Shown one piece after another: positions 13,001 to 27,000 of a stretch of DNA of 64,000 nt (the first letter of the stretch is position 1; the number at the start of each line of letters is the position of its first letter). The notes beneath the pieces are model-generated. The model did no database searches, had not been told where the DNA came from, and saw only the letters and a program-made list of their open reading frames with translations. This DNA is from Rhea pennata (taxonomy: Eukaryota > Chordata > Aves > Rheiformes > Rheidae): the NCBI RefSeq assembly GCF_028389875.1, contig NC_084702.1, positions 57,762,553 to 57,826,552 of the forward strand, in the 5' to 3' direction. The translations under genes and the position numbers were made by a program.

Positions 13001-16000
13001 TGATGGATAGTAACTAGAACAACCTTAACAGCTACCCTCCAAACTAGTGGATTTCAAAAATGAGTAGCATCTAAAATGACTTTTCTTCTAATTGTGTTCC
13101 ATGGTTCAAAAGTGGATTTCTGTTTGGAAACCTCTGTTAGTGAACTATTACTTCTCTTTTAGGTTGCAGCTCTTTCCTTGAGACAGTACTCTAAAAAGTT
13201 GTAAAATAAGATATTACTCTCAGTAGACTGTATAGAAATTGCTTTTGGACCTTGATACTAATGAAATAGTTAACTTAGGCGTCTAGTGAAGAAGATATTA
13301 AACATTGACGGTACCTGCATGTATAGGAGAAACAGGTCAACTCAGTTCTTGTAAGTTGTTGTTTAGCATCCTTTTAGATGAAGAATTCACAAGGGCAGTT
13401 TTTGACTTAGAAGTAAAAACCTCTGACTTCAAAGAGGCTTTTGTACCATCCTTTGAATTATTAATAGACGACAGGATCTTTTATATCAATGACTGTCCGC
13501 TTAGTTCTCACACTTGTGATGTGTTCTTCGATGCTGCTCCTTATGTTGCTGTTCTGAACTGTCCTGCGCTGATAAGAGGAACAAATCATAAATTTCAGTG
13601 CTGGCTTCAAAACACCTTCACTGGGGAGGATCTGTACCCGGATTTCAGCAGCTCACTTGAGGAGAGCCTGATGTATCCATCTCAGTATGGACATCTGGTA
13701 TTTAATGGCTTAATACTATTATATACTGGTATTTGCCTTAGTAGTCTAGAACTTAGCCTTGTATGTCTAGGATGCAAGTCATTCCAGTGTCTTCTGAGAA
13801 GCACAGTGATAAAGTACTTGTGTTTTCAGGGACCTGAAAGGGAGGATTTAAATCAATTATGATCCTCTTTTCTTTTTTTGAGAGGCTGTGTTCTGTGAGA
13901 TGGCTTTAGACATAACCAAGTTTGTTTGCTGGGGAATTCCAGTAACAGAAAGACATTGCTGTCATGTGGAAGTGATCCCTGAAGGTTTTTATTGTGTCAT
14001 GGCCTGTATCTAATGCATGACAAGAGGGAGCCCAGAAAGCAAGTACCTTTCCTGAGCTTCATTTAGTCAAGTGTTCTTTGGAAATGCTCTTTGGAAGGTG
14101 AGGCAGGACAAAAAAATTGCTGATCTTACAGCTCCTGCATGACTGTCAGTTGTCATCTAGACCTCTTAAATCATTTTTTCTTAATTCTAGCATCTCTGTT
14201 GGCATGATGCTCTCTTATACCTATCCCTTTATCATTTTTTTTCTTACAGTTTGGATGCTTTATTACTAGAATTCATAAATGGAAATTGTTGAAATTTGTT
14301 TTGCTCAGAAATAAAAAAATTCACATGTTTCAAAATAGAAATACTTTTCCATATGGGTCTTTCCATAAGGATTTACTCCATTTACAAGCTATAGCTCCAC
14401 TATACTGAAGTTTAATACTTCTGAAACAAATAAATGTGTCGGTTAGTTTGATTAAAGCTTATTTAGGCAAATATAATTGCTGTCATCCACGTGTTCAGAA
14501 TAACTTTTCTTTTGAGGATAGACTTTGAAAGCTGTCAGATAGGTTCATATGTTTTTTTTCTCTAGAGTGGTAGACAGTCTTAGCAGTATGCTTCAGTAGT
14601 ATTCTGTTTATATACTTAGAAATGGCTGTTAGTTGTCATCTCCAGACTGACTGTTAAGTTAGATTTTTTTTTAATAGCATTGCAATTTTTATTTAAATGA
14701 TCTCCTACCTCTTTCTGTCTTCAGAAGTCATCTGCCACTTAATCACTGAAAGTGGGATCTACAAGTACAGAGGAAGTGTGTGACAATTGTAATTGTTTTG
14801 AGACATTATGTACAAATGGAATCTAGGGCTGTCATTCACCTTTTTGTTGCTTAAAAACTTGAATCACAATTCTAGGTCCAGTGGTCATGAGGACCACACT
14901 TGCAGTCTTTAAAGGCAGAGCATGTGCGCATGTATGCTACTACTATGTATAAAAGCAAGTATAAGACTGCTCTGTACAGAGCTTCTTTAAGAATTAACAG
15001 TTTTGTTAAACAAGTCTTACGTGTGCATTTTATGCTTTTTTTGCATGTGTTCCTCTCTTTTAATGTCGAAAATAAGTACGATGATCGGAAAAGGTTTCGT
15101 AAGTTTTGTGCTGTCCAGTTAATGCCCATGATGGCATCCTGTAATCTTAAAGTAATCCTTCTTTGACCATACTATTTGAATTTTTTTTCCTTATTTTGCG
15201 GAAGAAAGACTACAGCTGTATTCACATTCTCAACAAGTGTGTGAGCTGTCATTATACTTATTCCTTGCCTCATGCAAGAAAATAGAAACAAACATAGTTT
15301 AGGCCAACTATGAAAATGAAGTAAGTATGTGCCAGGATGTGTGTGAGAGAAGAAGGGTGAGAAGTCATCTGATATTCTCTAATGCTGAATTCTTGGACTG
15401 CAAGGTTTTATAAGTTAGAGAGGATACCTGTGGAGTAGGTAGTGCTCCAAGCATTTTTAGCCTTTTCTCAGTTGTAGAATGAGAGAAATTGCAGTTTAGA
15501 AACTTGAGAGAAATTATTCTAAATGTGCTTGTTCAAAGCTTCATTTTTCTTTCTTCCTGTACTCCACGGTGTTCCTGTGCATTTGAAAAGGAAAGCTATA
15601 CAAAAAAGTGATTCTTTGCTTATCCCACCTTGAATGATAAATTGGGAAGCATTCTGAGCTCAGCTTAGTTTGTTTGTTCCACAGTTGGTCTTTCTTTTAG
15701 GCAAATAATCTTGGAAACTTTACATTTATAATCTTTTACCTGTATATATGGTTAACTGATTGTCAGATAACTGATTCTGGGAAGATTGGGAAGTGGATTA
15801 AACTCTAGTTTATTTTGGCTTCAAGTTTACAAAAGGTAACAAGTGTGAGTATGGAATTTGAGGCCATTGAATATTAAGACTTAGAGCAGAGGCTTTTCTT
15901 TGTCAGTCTCTGCATCTAGATCTCTAACTGAATTTAAGATATGTTCTTTCTTTCTTTTTTCTTTCTTTTTTTTTTTTTTTTAATAGCTTTGTCATAATGG

Positions 16001-18047
16001 TAAAATGGGAGAAAGCTTCTAGTGTCTATTCAGCTCTGTGTTCCTAGGGGACATACTAGTCTCAAATTAGGTGCTGTGTGCAAGAGATATGAAGACAGCA
16101 GTAATGTATTGAGTTTCTAAGGCTAGCAGAGTATATAGCCTCAGGTAGATCTCTAAGATTTTTGCACATATATATTCAGATGTTTACGATAGTTATTAAC
16201 ACCCTAGAACTGTATGCTGAAACCAACACATTTTAGAAATGCATAAAGTAAATTTGGGGTAGTCACTGTTATAATGTATTGAAGAGAGTATATCCATCAG
16301 TATATCCCCTGATGATAAACTTCAGATTGATTATTCTTTCAAGATTTATCCAAACTAGATAGGATTCATTTGAAAAAAAAATTGCAGTACTGGATTCACT
16401 GGTGCTTAATATTTGAATAAGTAAGAAAGAGCTCATTTTCTCTTAATTACACAAAGAGGTGCAGTAGTGTTGAGACTAAAATATCAGAATGGAGTCCACC
16501 CAAGAGCTGTCTAGCAGGCAAAGTGCAACAACCAGGGGAGTCAATGTGACTTGAACTCAAAATCCGTGAATAAACAACCTTGAAGAACTTACTGATATGT
16601 GAGAACATAAAATACTGCATGATGATATAGACCTAAGTTGTCCCCCAAAAAGGGTGGAAAGCAGAATGTTCCCTTGAAAGACATTTCATTCTCTGTGCAT
16701 TCCTACCTGATTAGGATTAAGATCTTAAAGCTTTTCTCCCTCTTTCTTGCTCATGGTAAGATTATAAATGAGTTAAAGCAGTCAGTTTTAAACGTGACCT
16801 GAAAACAGTATTTCTCAAACTTGCCCTATCTCCCTGGCATATTCTTTGCAACTGTACAGTATCTCTAATGTTAACTTATTAACTAGACTCTTAACTTGCT
16901 TTGCTGCATTGTACAGATGGTAAAACTTAATGGGTTTAGAATGACATCATGTAAGAGTTCAAAATGTCTGTCTTAGCTAGAAGAATACTCAAATGTAAGT
17001 GTTCTCAGCTGAAAATATAGTCAGATTAAAAAAAAAAAAAACAAAACAAAACCTAATTTATTGCTTCTATTCAGACTATTTTGGAGTAGCTGCTCTATCC
17101 TGAACTCTGTTTCTTGTTGAGATTAATAAGTTTCATCATATGATATGATCAATATATATTAATAAACTAGTACTAGCGTGTTGTTACTGTTGAAGTCTTA
17201 TTCTGTATTCTTTTATTAAAGGTATGTAGTTCTCTAAGGCCTGTATATGGTGCTCATTCAGTTTATAAAATATTCTCTGGTATCAGTGGAAGAAAACCAT
17301 TTCTATTTAGTCACCAACATAGTTTTACAAAAAGTTGCCACTTTGAAAGAAAAGTCCATGAATTCTAAGCATCAACAGTTAATTCGTCTTACACTGGGTT
17401 ATACCCTCCTGTATCTTTCATGACTGTACGTCTGAACTTCTATGCCAGCCAGGTTCTTTCTATGGTATAATCCTACTGATGAGATTAGAGTACATATGCA
17501 GGATGCTAAAAATCCTTTTGGTATATACCATGTTTGGGATTAATATTTTGTACAGTTGCACTCTTTCTGTAAAAGAAGAGATTTAAGCTGTTCCATCTGA
17601 AATTATGCAAAAATGGGTTATATATGAGTTTAGTCTTTTTTAAGTGATTATGTTCTTTTTCACTACAAGTGAACTGTCGTTTTTGATTTTTTTTTTTTCT
17701 TTTTTTTTGTAGACATGCTAGTTGAAAATTATGGAGCAGCTATGTAGAATTCTTTGCATAGTGATCTTTGGCTCTTCTGGTCATAGCAGCAAGATCAGAT
17801 ATTTAGTTTACTAAGGCATTTATTCAGTCTCTGTATGCACTTTGAAATTCTGCAGTCTGTGTATATGAATGTCTTCCCTGGTATTTATGAAAATGTAATG
17901 CTTAATGCACAGTAGAGATTCTGTTAATGGCAATGGCATTATCAGCATGAGCCAAAAAGGGGATACTCAGCAGCAAGTCACTGCCTTCTAACATCCTCTT
18001 TGTTCTTTTTCACCCTTGGGGAACAGACTGGATTGGATGGGGTGTGT

Positions 18048-18083
<36 letters not shown>

Positions 18084-21000
18084 CTCTTCCCTCTTTTCCT
18101 AGTCTGCCAGTGTGACGTGAGTACCCGTCCAGTGTTGGGAGGTGCTGGCAAACAAGGATATGCTCGGAAGTGGATTACCACTAGAATGAATCCAGTGAGG
18201 TTCTGCAAGGTTCTTTAGAAATCATAGCAAGGAAAATGTAATTATTATAGTATGCATGTATGTGCACACACATGTGCATGCTTATGTGCCATAGGATGTG
18301 TGTTGTGCACCTTTGTCTTATATCTTGTAGTGAAAGGCAAGAGCCAGAGAACTTGGCTTGCTTTGTAGCCTTACATTCAGAGTTTTCTGGGATGCTGGAG
18401 GGGGGATGTTTAGATGTGCCTGTGAGTGCAGCTAGGGAGAAGAGGACACTTGTACTGAGTTGTGCAGTTAGTGAATGTGCCAGTTATAATGTTCTTTTCA
18501 AATTAGTAAGCTAGTAACAGTATCCCTTTTTTGATTGCCAGTCAGTGTGTTATTAGGGTCATACAATGAATTCAGATTCAGAAAAGGGTTACAAAAGGGC
18601 AAATCTGTCCAAACATGCAGCTTCATAAAATGCTTCCAGAAGGCCTCAAATATATAAAAACAAAATTTGTTCTTAACTGAATATTATGTTGTAGGGTTTT
18701 ACTTCAAATCTGAAACCGTTACCTGAATGCAATATAGCTGACACTTTTTAATCAACACTGTTGGCATCCAAACTGACAGAAAAAATGGCCTCTCTTTCTC
18801 CCAAAAAGTGAAGACTAGCTTTTTTTTTTAAGGTTATTTTGTAATCTACACTGTTCCTACATTGGTCATGCTTACTCACACTAATTTTACCTTAATTTGT
18901 TCAAATAAGGAGGAAATGTGTAATGTTAAATATGGTCAAATTCAAGTGGTCTTACATTTTGTAACATAAAACAAATTACTGGAACTGTGTTGTTTGTCCA
19001 GATTCATACTGTTAAACTATGGATTCTGCTTTTCTGTCTTTCTTTTCCATTATCTTCTTGGGTATGTTTCTTGTTGAGAATTATGGTCAACTGCCTTTTA
19101 TTGAGGTATTGTGAAGAACTAGGAAATCACAGATAATATAATGCTGCAGGAGTTTTGGGGAGCCAAGTGTGAAGACGCACTTGGTGATAGTGCATGGTTC
19201 TGGCAGGGCCTAAATTTTGGTTTGGATGGCCTGGCACTAAGCCTTCCGGGGGAGGAATTGTGTGGTGGTGGTGGTTTGTTTTGTTTTGTTGTTGTTGTTT
19301 TTTTTAACAGTAGCATTTGCATGAGATTTAACTAGATATTTTCTCCCTTTCAGCGAGCTACATTGAGCGACCTCAGCTAATTCGAGCAAAAGTGCCAATA
19401 GTGAAGTTCAGGGATAAAGTCAGGCAAGTACTCTTTTCAACATCATTGCTTAGACTCTGATAAAGGAAAGTACTCACATACGGTGTTTGTGTGTGAGTAC
19501 TTCTGTTGAAGTTGTGCTTTGTCTGTTTACGTTGTACTGTAGTGAGATTGCGAGTGTGTATAGCTAATGTGCAGTGGCAGTCAGCTTACCTCTCTGCTAA
19601 CCTGCAACAGTGGTTGGGATGTTGTTTAGTTTGTGATGTGAATTAATAGCATTGTTTGGTGTATTTCTATGTTAAGTTTGTATGTAGCAGACTCCAGTTA
19701 ACAGATGCTTCCTCACAGGAAAATAAAGATGGGGAGGAAACTACTGTGAAAGATGTCTTAGCTTTCTGTATAAACATCTTAAATATTGAGCTACTTAAAG
19801 AGTAATTCACAGCTTCTGTATTGTATAAACACCATAAAATAAGCCTTACATTTTTGTAATAACATTGTTTTCTTGATTAAAAATGTACAAACTAATAATT
19901 TTAAAAGAGCAGAATAAAATTCTGCCCTTTTCTAGGGAAGTAGCCTGTATTTTAACAAGGTATAGTATAACACGCTCTATTCACAGTATGAGGTACTGAT
20001 TTGCTGGCCTTCTGTTTTTTGAGAGGGTGGTAATTGGAAAGAAGTGGATGTGTTGTATGTAATTGTATTCGTTATACTGTTTATATGAAGACATGAAAAC
20101 AATTGAGGGATGCGCTGGAACAGAGAACCATGTAGTTGTTATCTTGATGGTATAAGTATCTGACACTGAGCTTAAAAGTACAAAGCACTTTGGCTGGGAG
20201 GAAGATTTGAACATTACTTAGACTGTAAGACTATGTTGCATAAGAACTATATATATCACTTTCATGTAATAACATAGTTTCACTATTCTTAGTAAATAGG
20301 ACTTTGAGCAACTTATTTTGAGGCTGTCTTATCCTGCCCCCACACTTCTAAAATTCTGCAACCCAGTCTCTCTGGCCTTTAATAAAACAAACCAACCCAC
20401 TTCTCTGGGCTGGTTCTCTTTGTGTGTGGCATTCTTTTATTGGTGCAAAAACCCTGGTGTGAATAGAATCTGTTATGTTTACAGTTTGAACTAACAAACA
20501 TCTTCCAGTTAACCTCTTCTTGCATTTGAGATTATACAGTGCATTTTAGGGTTTTTGCTGTATACTTTTTTTCATTTATTCATACTCTCATATTTACCTC
20601 TGCGATTGCCTGTCTTTTAAAGATTCAAATAATTTTTGTCTAATAACTTATTATTTTAACCAGTACAGTAGCTTGTTTTTCCCATGCTTTCTGAAAGTAT
20701 TAGACTTGTCAAGTTAAAATTTGGGAGTATACAGCTTGCTTACATGCAAGAATGCTAGTCTTTCTATGAATATGTTAAATAATAATTTCCTGGTAAAAAT
20801 CTTGAAGAAATCAGAGGTATAGGATTTTTTTTCCCAATTTTAAATCAGACTTTAAAAAGAAACTTTAATTATGAAAATGATATGCTAAGAAAATGGACAT
20901 TCTTTGTTGGCATTTATAGTCCATACTATAGTCACTTTCAAAAAATGTGACAGTCGTAATATTCGTATACCTTACAGACAAGATTTTAAGAACTCTCCTT

Positions 21001-24000
21001 CCGACTCAAATGATATCTTCTCAGACTAGAAGCTGCCCATTACATTTTAAGGGAAGAATAAAAAGCAGTACAGTTCACCATTTGTTTTTTCTTCCCTCCA
21101 TGTCTTCAACCAGGTATCTTTCCCTGATGTACCTTTTCACTTCCACTCATGTTTTATCTAACTGTCTCTTTCTACTCTCTTACCAGCCTCTTTCCTGTGT
21201 TTTCTATCAAATCATATACATACTCATTCACTCTAAGAGATCTTGAAAAATGGATTGGAAACCCTGTACCCAGGGGACTGAAACTAGTGTAGCCAAAACT
21301 GGAAACTAAATGTGAGAAGCTTTCTGTCAAAGCCAATTTCCTTGAAGCCCAGCTGCTGAGGAAGGCTGTAGAATGCAATGGATGCCATCTCTGCAGGCAG
21401 AACCAGATTCTAATGTGTTGTCAGTGGTCCATAAATGCCTGAAAATTGCACCTTGCCCACTTGATTTGGTGAAAGGAGAAGAAGGATTCAGTCTGGTTTT
21501 TTGTTTGGTTTCCTTTTTGATCTTGAAGGCTTCTTAATGCCCTAATAGTAAGGGAATATTACTTATACTTAAAGATTTATTATTTCTGTTTTTTTTATAG
21601 TCTTTCCCAGGAAGTAATTCTAATACTGCCTGTGCTACCAGTCAGGCCTTTGATTAATAACATTTCTGTAGTGCAGAGGATGCAAAAGCTTTCTGTTCTA
21701 CTGCATTTGATGTGCAGTTGTCTGATTGACTCCCCCTGCCTCTTAGTGCTTTCGGTAAAACTTGGTTCAAAACAGCACAGATCCCCTTTCAGCTGCTGTA
21801 ACTGCAACATTTATTAAATGTGCCCATTAAAGTATAATAGAACTGAAATAGAACTTGTTTAATCAACATCTAGTAAAACATAATCTTGCCAACCTGAAAT
21901 AACTGGAATTACATATGCTGCCTGACAATTTTCTTTACTATACTTGCACCTATAATTAATGTTCTTATTGGTGTTTATGCTTATTTTAACAACTCTCAAG
22001 CAGTAGCTCAAGCTTGTTTATTTCCTGTTGTGTTATTGTTTACTACCCTCTCAAAACATCTAAAAAGTCATGTTTAATCTTAATTCATGTTTTAAATTGT
22101 GTAATATTTTTGATGCAAAGTATGTTTTAATGTAATGTCAAAAAATGTTCTGTATGTTTATGAATATAAGTAGTTGTACATTGCAGACACCTACTGTTTT
22201 GTCAACACATTCTTGTTGCAAGTTAAAATGTTGTTATAGTTGATTGGCCATAAATTTGGATATCGTATCTTGAGCACTGTATTTAAACTGCATATGCAAT
22301 ATGAAATTCAGATTATGTAGTAGTAAAATAAAGCAGGTAATACTTGTTTGCTATGCTCTTATTTGCTGTGAGCAATATGAAACAGTTACTAAAAATTGCA
22401 TGCTCTGAAACAGTTAAAATTTTCACAGGGCATGCACTGTTTACTAATAAATTTCATTTCAAAGTGCATGTTCCTCATCTCTAACCACCATTGCAGAATC
22501 AAGCAACAGTATGGGTACTGAAAGGCATTGTTAAATTGGAATGTCTCAGGAATAAGAATAGTTAAATTTGAAATATGTAAGGAGATTTTTACCTTCTGCT
22601 ATTAAAGTTAGTTCTCCTTTTCAGTTCATTGGTATAATATGCTAAACTAAAACCTTGGAGAATCCTGTCTGGCAGCAAAAGATGTTCTATCAAACCCACT
22701 ATCCATAGTAAATTATGTATTTGAAGCCTAGCTTGGAAAAAGATTTGTTAAAAATCCAACAATTGCTTGATATGTCAAGTTGTCCTAAGGTCTAAATTTA
22801 GTTTTACCTGCATCCTCCACATAAATCAACAACTATATTTTGATAACAATGGAATTCTAGTCCATAATTGTACTCTGCACAAATCCAAATGGGAAATCGT
22901 AGCCTCAAAGAAGGAAAATCCTAGACTATTGTCTTAAAGTTGCACTTCTTTATATCTGTTACTAATAGATAATAAATATTCTGAAATTGAATGTCATGAC
23001 ATTTGATTTGTTTTCTCCTTCTCCATAGCTGTGTGGAGTTTGACTTGAATGTAAACAATGTTGTAGGAATAAGAAATACATTCCTCCTGAGAACCTATGC
23101 ATACAGTAAGTTTTTAATAGATTTTTTTTATTTCTGTGAATTTTTGCCTGCAGTTTTAATTTGTATTTTAGTCTTGATAAACTAATAAAATTCAGTTGAA
23201 TATAATATGTTAAGTTACTCTGTATTACTACCTAATCAGCCACATTAGATAGCTTTAAGGTAATTTATTGTTGCTCTAAATGTGTGGAGAAAAACATCAG
23301 TTAGCTGTGTTTTTAATTGACTGTTATAATAATCAGAAGATAACAAAATATCTTCATATTAAGGTCCACATATTTATTACAACGGCTGCTTGAGTCTTTT
23401 GCAGATAATGAGGTGGGGGAAGAGGAGCATAACCAAATACATTATTGTATTATTCCCTTTGTACCCATGATTATCATGTGATACCAATTCCCATTTCTTT
23501 TATTTCCCTACAGCCACTGTTAGGTATGTGTGATTTATAGCTATCTGAGGCTATGTCTTATACAGAGTCTTTTCCTTGGAAAATCTGAAATATTACTTCA
23601 GTAATAGTGTTTAGACTAACCCCCAAACAAGACTGTGTTGTGTCTCCTCAGTAGTTTGCATTTCAGTGGGAGATTGTGGAACAAACTTCTAAAGGGGAAG
23701 TAATAAAAACAGCACTCTTATGCTAAGCTAAGCTTTTATTGCTTAGCATAGCAATGTCATCTGGTGGATAAGTGTGTAAGGAGCAGACCTTGGGCTAATG
23801 CCTCTGGGCCACCTGCATTTCTCCCTCTACCACGTCCTTCAGTTCTTGCGTACGTGAATTCTTTCCTTTTTAGGTTGGGAAGATATCAGTACAAGTTTTG
23901 ATTACTGGATATTTTTGATTAGTACTTAGAACAGTAGTTTCACAGTGTCCCATATTCAGGGAGGATCCTGTCCTGGAGAAGTTGTTTAGCTGTAATTTCC

Positions 24001-27000
24001 TCATAGACCCAGGAAGGCATTCACCTAGAAAGGGATTTCCTTCCAAGCTTAAAAAGTCATAGACAGCTTCAGGTAGGGAGTCACTTCACTAAGTCTAATG
24101 TTAACATTGTTGTTCCCAGCTTCTGCCACTCATTTCCACATCTCGCCACTTACTTCTCTCAGCAAATTACTAAGGGACAAGCAGGAATCCAGATGTGAAA
24201 AAAGTAGTGGAAGGGTTCCATGTGGCCCAACTTTTCTCTTTCTTTCTGCCATGGTGTCCACCTTTATAGGGATTGCAGGCTCCCTAACATGCTCAGTCAA
24301 AATTAAGTTAATGTCTTCTGATGATAAATATCGCTGTATTCTTGAGGTCAAGGAGTGAGTTACTTAAGGGGGACTTTTGATTGAAAAGATTACCTCCTCA
24401 GTGTGCAGGACCTTCATAAATAGGCAATCTTTATCAAGCATAGTCTGTCTTCTCTTTTTTTGGATAAGAAAACTCTCACGTGACTTCAGGCAAACAAAAA
24501 CAATGAAAATTTATTGGACGTCTAGTCTCTGCATACTTTTAGAAATCATATCAGCCAGGGTGGATAGCATTAAAAGTATTAGCCTGCTCACTTAAAATTT
24601 GTGTAGCTGAATGGCCTCACCCTGTATGTAAGGAAAAAAAAAATAAATTGCTTCTATTGTGTAAGGTATATGGATATTTTTGTTCTATGGGATTAGATGC
24701 TCAAGCAAACAAGGGGCTGGTTAATTTAGTGAGCATGATAAAAAATATTTATACGTATTTCTGTGGATGCTCTTCTGTTTTTTCTAAACCAGCCCTTCTA
24801 TGTTGGTGCATCAGGTGCTGTAGAAGAGATCAAAGATTATATGACTAAGTGGAGCAGAAGGTCCACAGAAGGAGAAAATGTAGGTAGATTAAGTAGAGCT
24901 AGTAACTGGAATCTATTGCTTTTGTGTTATTGGTTGTTCACCTAGGGAGGTATGTCTGGAATTAAGTCAGCAATTGATGGGTGGGATTTTTCAATTAGGG
25001 TGGAAGCTGGACATTTTGAGCAGATGACATTGCTGTGCATTTTCTTGAGGGATTAGATTGTTCACTGATGTAAGAATGTCAGAAAAAACTTGCTGGCAGC
25101 GTTACATGCTAATTTCATTATATATTAACAATGAATACTGGCAGACGCAAAACCTGACCTCAGAATGAAGTTAAATGAAATGAAATCCTTTCCAATGTGA
25201 GACTCGGAGCAAAGTCCAGTTTAGAATTTGAGCACATTTGCACTTCTGTCTCATGAAAAATCATGTTTCTGTTATTGAGAATGTTACTGTTATTTTCTGT
25301 ATATTAATTATACTGCATCTTATTTAGTAGTGGTCAGAATTTTTAATCCAGCTACTAGTTAATGATGTAGAGGATCAGATGACTGGTGGCAAGGGTTTTC
25401 TTTTTAAGAGATCTTCTGGATTTAATTCAGGACACCCATTATGAAAAGAACACCATGTTCAGAGGCATGTCTGATGAACCATTGTAAATAGGTTGTAAGA
25501 GGCAGCTGATTTGATGGGATTTTCAGAATAACAGAGAACATAACTGGTGCTGTTACAGAAACTCTCTCTTGTCCTGGATGAAACAGTTGCCAGTTGATGT
25601 ATTTCTGTCCTGATGTGCAGCATACAAAACTTTGCACAAAGATGTCAGGTTAGAAAAGATATTCCAAAACTCATGCTTCTCTGGTCTGTTGTATCACAGT
25701 TCACTGGGCTGATAACTTCCACATGTCTGCAAATAATAAATGAAGTATGCTGTGAACTCCCTATGAGATGATGATTAGTGATACCTCCCTAAAATGTGTT
25801 TAAAACCTTCATACGGAAGGCTACCTACATTCTCCTGCAATTCAGAAGTTCAGAACGGGAATGTGACTTTAATATTGGTGTCTTTCCTGATGGAAAAAAA
25901 CCTTGATTTAATGTGATATTTTATCTAACGGATCTCATCTACAAAAAAACTACTGAGGACCAGTCAATTTTAGAATTAGTGTTTGGATGCAGTGTTTACT
26001 ACTTTCATTGACCCTGAGGAAAAATTAAGAATGAGCTCTGTGTCTTCTGGTCAGAAGAATTCTTTTCTCCATCCTCAAAGCTTATATAATCCAAAAAAGT
26101 TTGTGATCTGTCCTGGAATGTTTCTTAATTCAGGAAATTATTACAATGAATTGGAGGGAACTGCTACATTGACTGGCACATCCAGTTTTGTCTCATCTGC
26201 AAGTTACCTGGCATGGCCCTTGTAATGCCTCTGTGGATCTTACTACTTAAAAGATACTTTCAAATGCAGTTTTTTCCTTGATTTTTATAAGGTGAATAGT
26301 AGTTGGAGGATAACCAAGTAAAGTCTGTAAATGGCTTACAAGAGGTAACTTTAGAGTGCAGAAGGAGTGTCATATTGATCAAGCAGGAATAAAATGAATT
26401 GATCACTGTCTAGTTATTGTGCTTTTTTGATAAGTATTTATTTTACTTACAGTTGAGAATCGAGTTCGTCCATTAGTACTCGTTGTTAAGAAGTGGGCAA
26501 GTTTTCACGACATAAATGATGCCAGTCGTGGTACTTTAAGCAGCTATAGTCTTGTGTTGATGGTTTTGCACTATTTACAGAGTAAGTATATTTTGCCTTT
26601 TGAAACTGTTCCTTTTAAGTTCGTGCTTGTTTAGTTTTAAAGAAGAAAGCTACACATCAGGCAGGAATCATTTTCCACGCAGAAAAGTCTGAAAACAAAG
26701 TGATGTTTTTATTCTTTCCTTAGTGCTGCATTTTTATCTAACAAGTGGACCTCTTCTCTGGAGTCAGAGTTATTGCTTAAAAAAAAAAATCAATGTGCCT
26801 GCAGGATGCTGTGTAACTATAAAATAAACTCAAGCTCTTGTTAACAAAAACTTATCCTTTGTTAGATATCTGATGTACATTGGGTAGCGAATTTCTCAGT
26901 AGTCCCAAGGTAAAAGGATAAACATCACAATTTCAAGTTTCTTGTATTTGGGAACTTCCAAGAAAATTGAAGGGACAAGTTCTGTGGGGTGATTTTTCTT

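Noticed and set aside
18253-18290. Alternating purine-pyrimidine stretch as a Z-DNA element
   Set aside because: Too short and irregular to claim a function; noted only within the intron entry.
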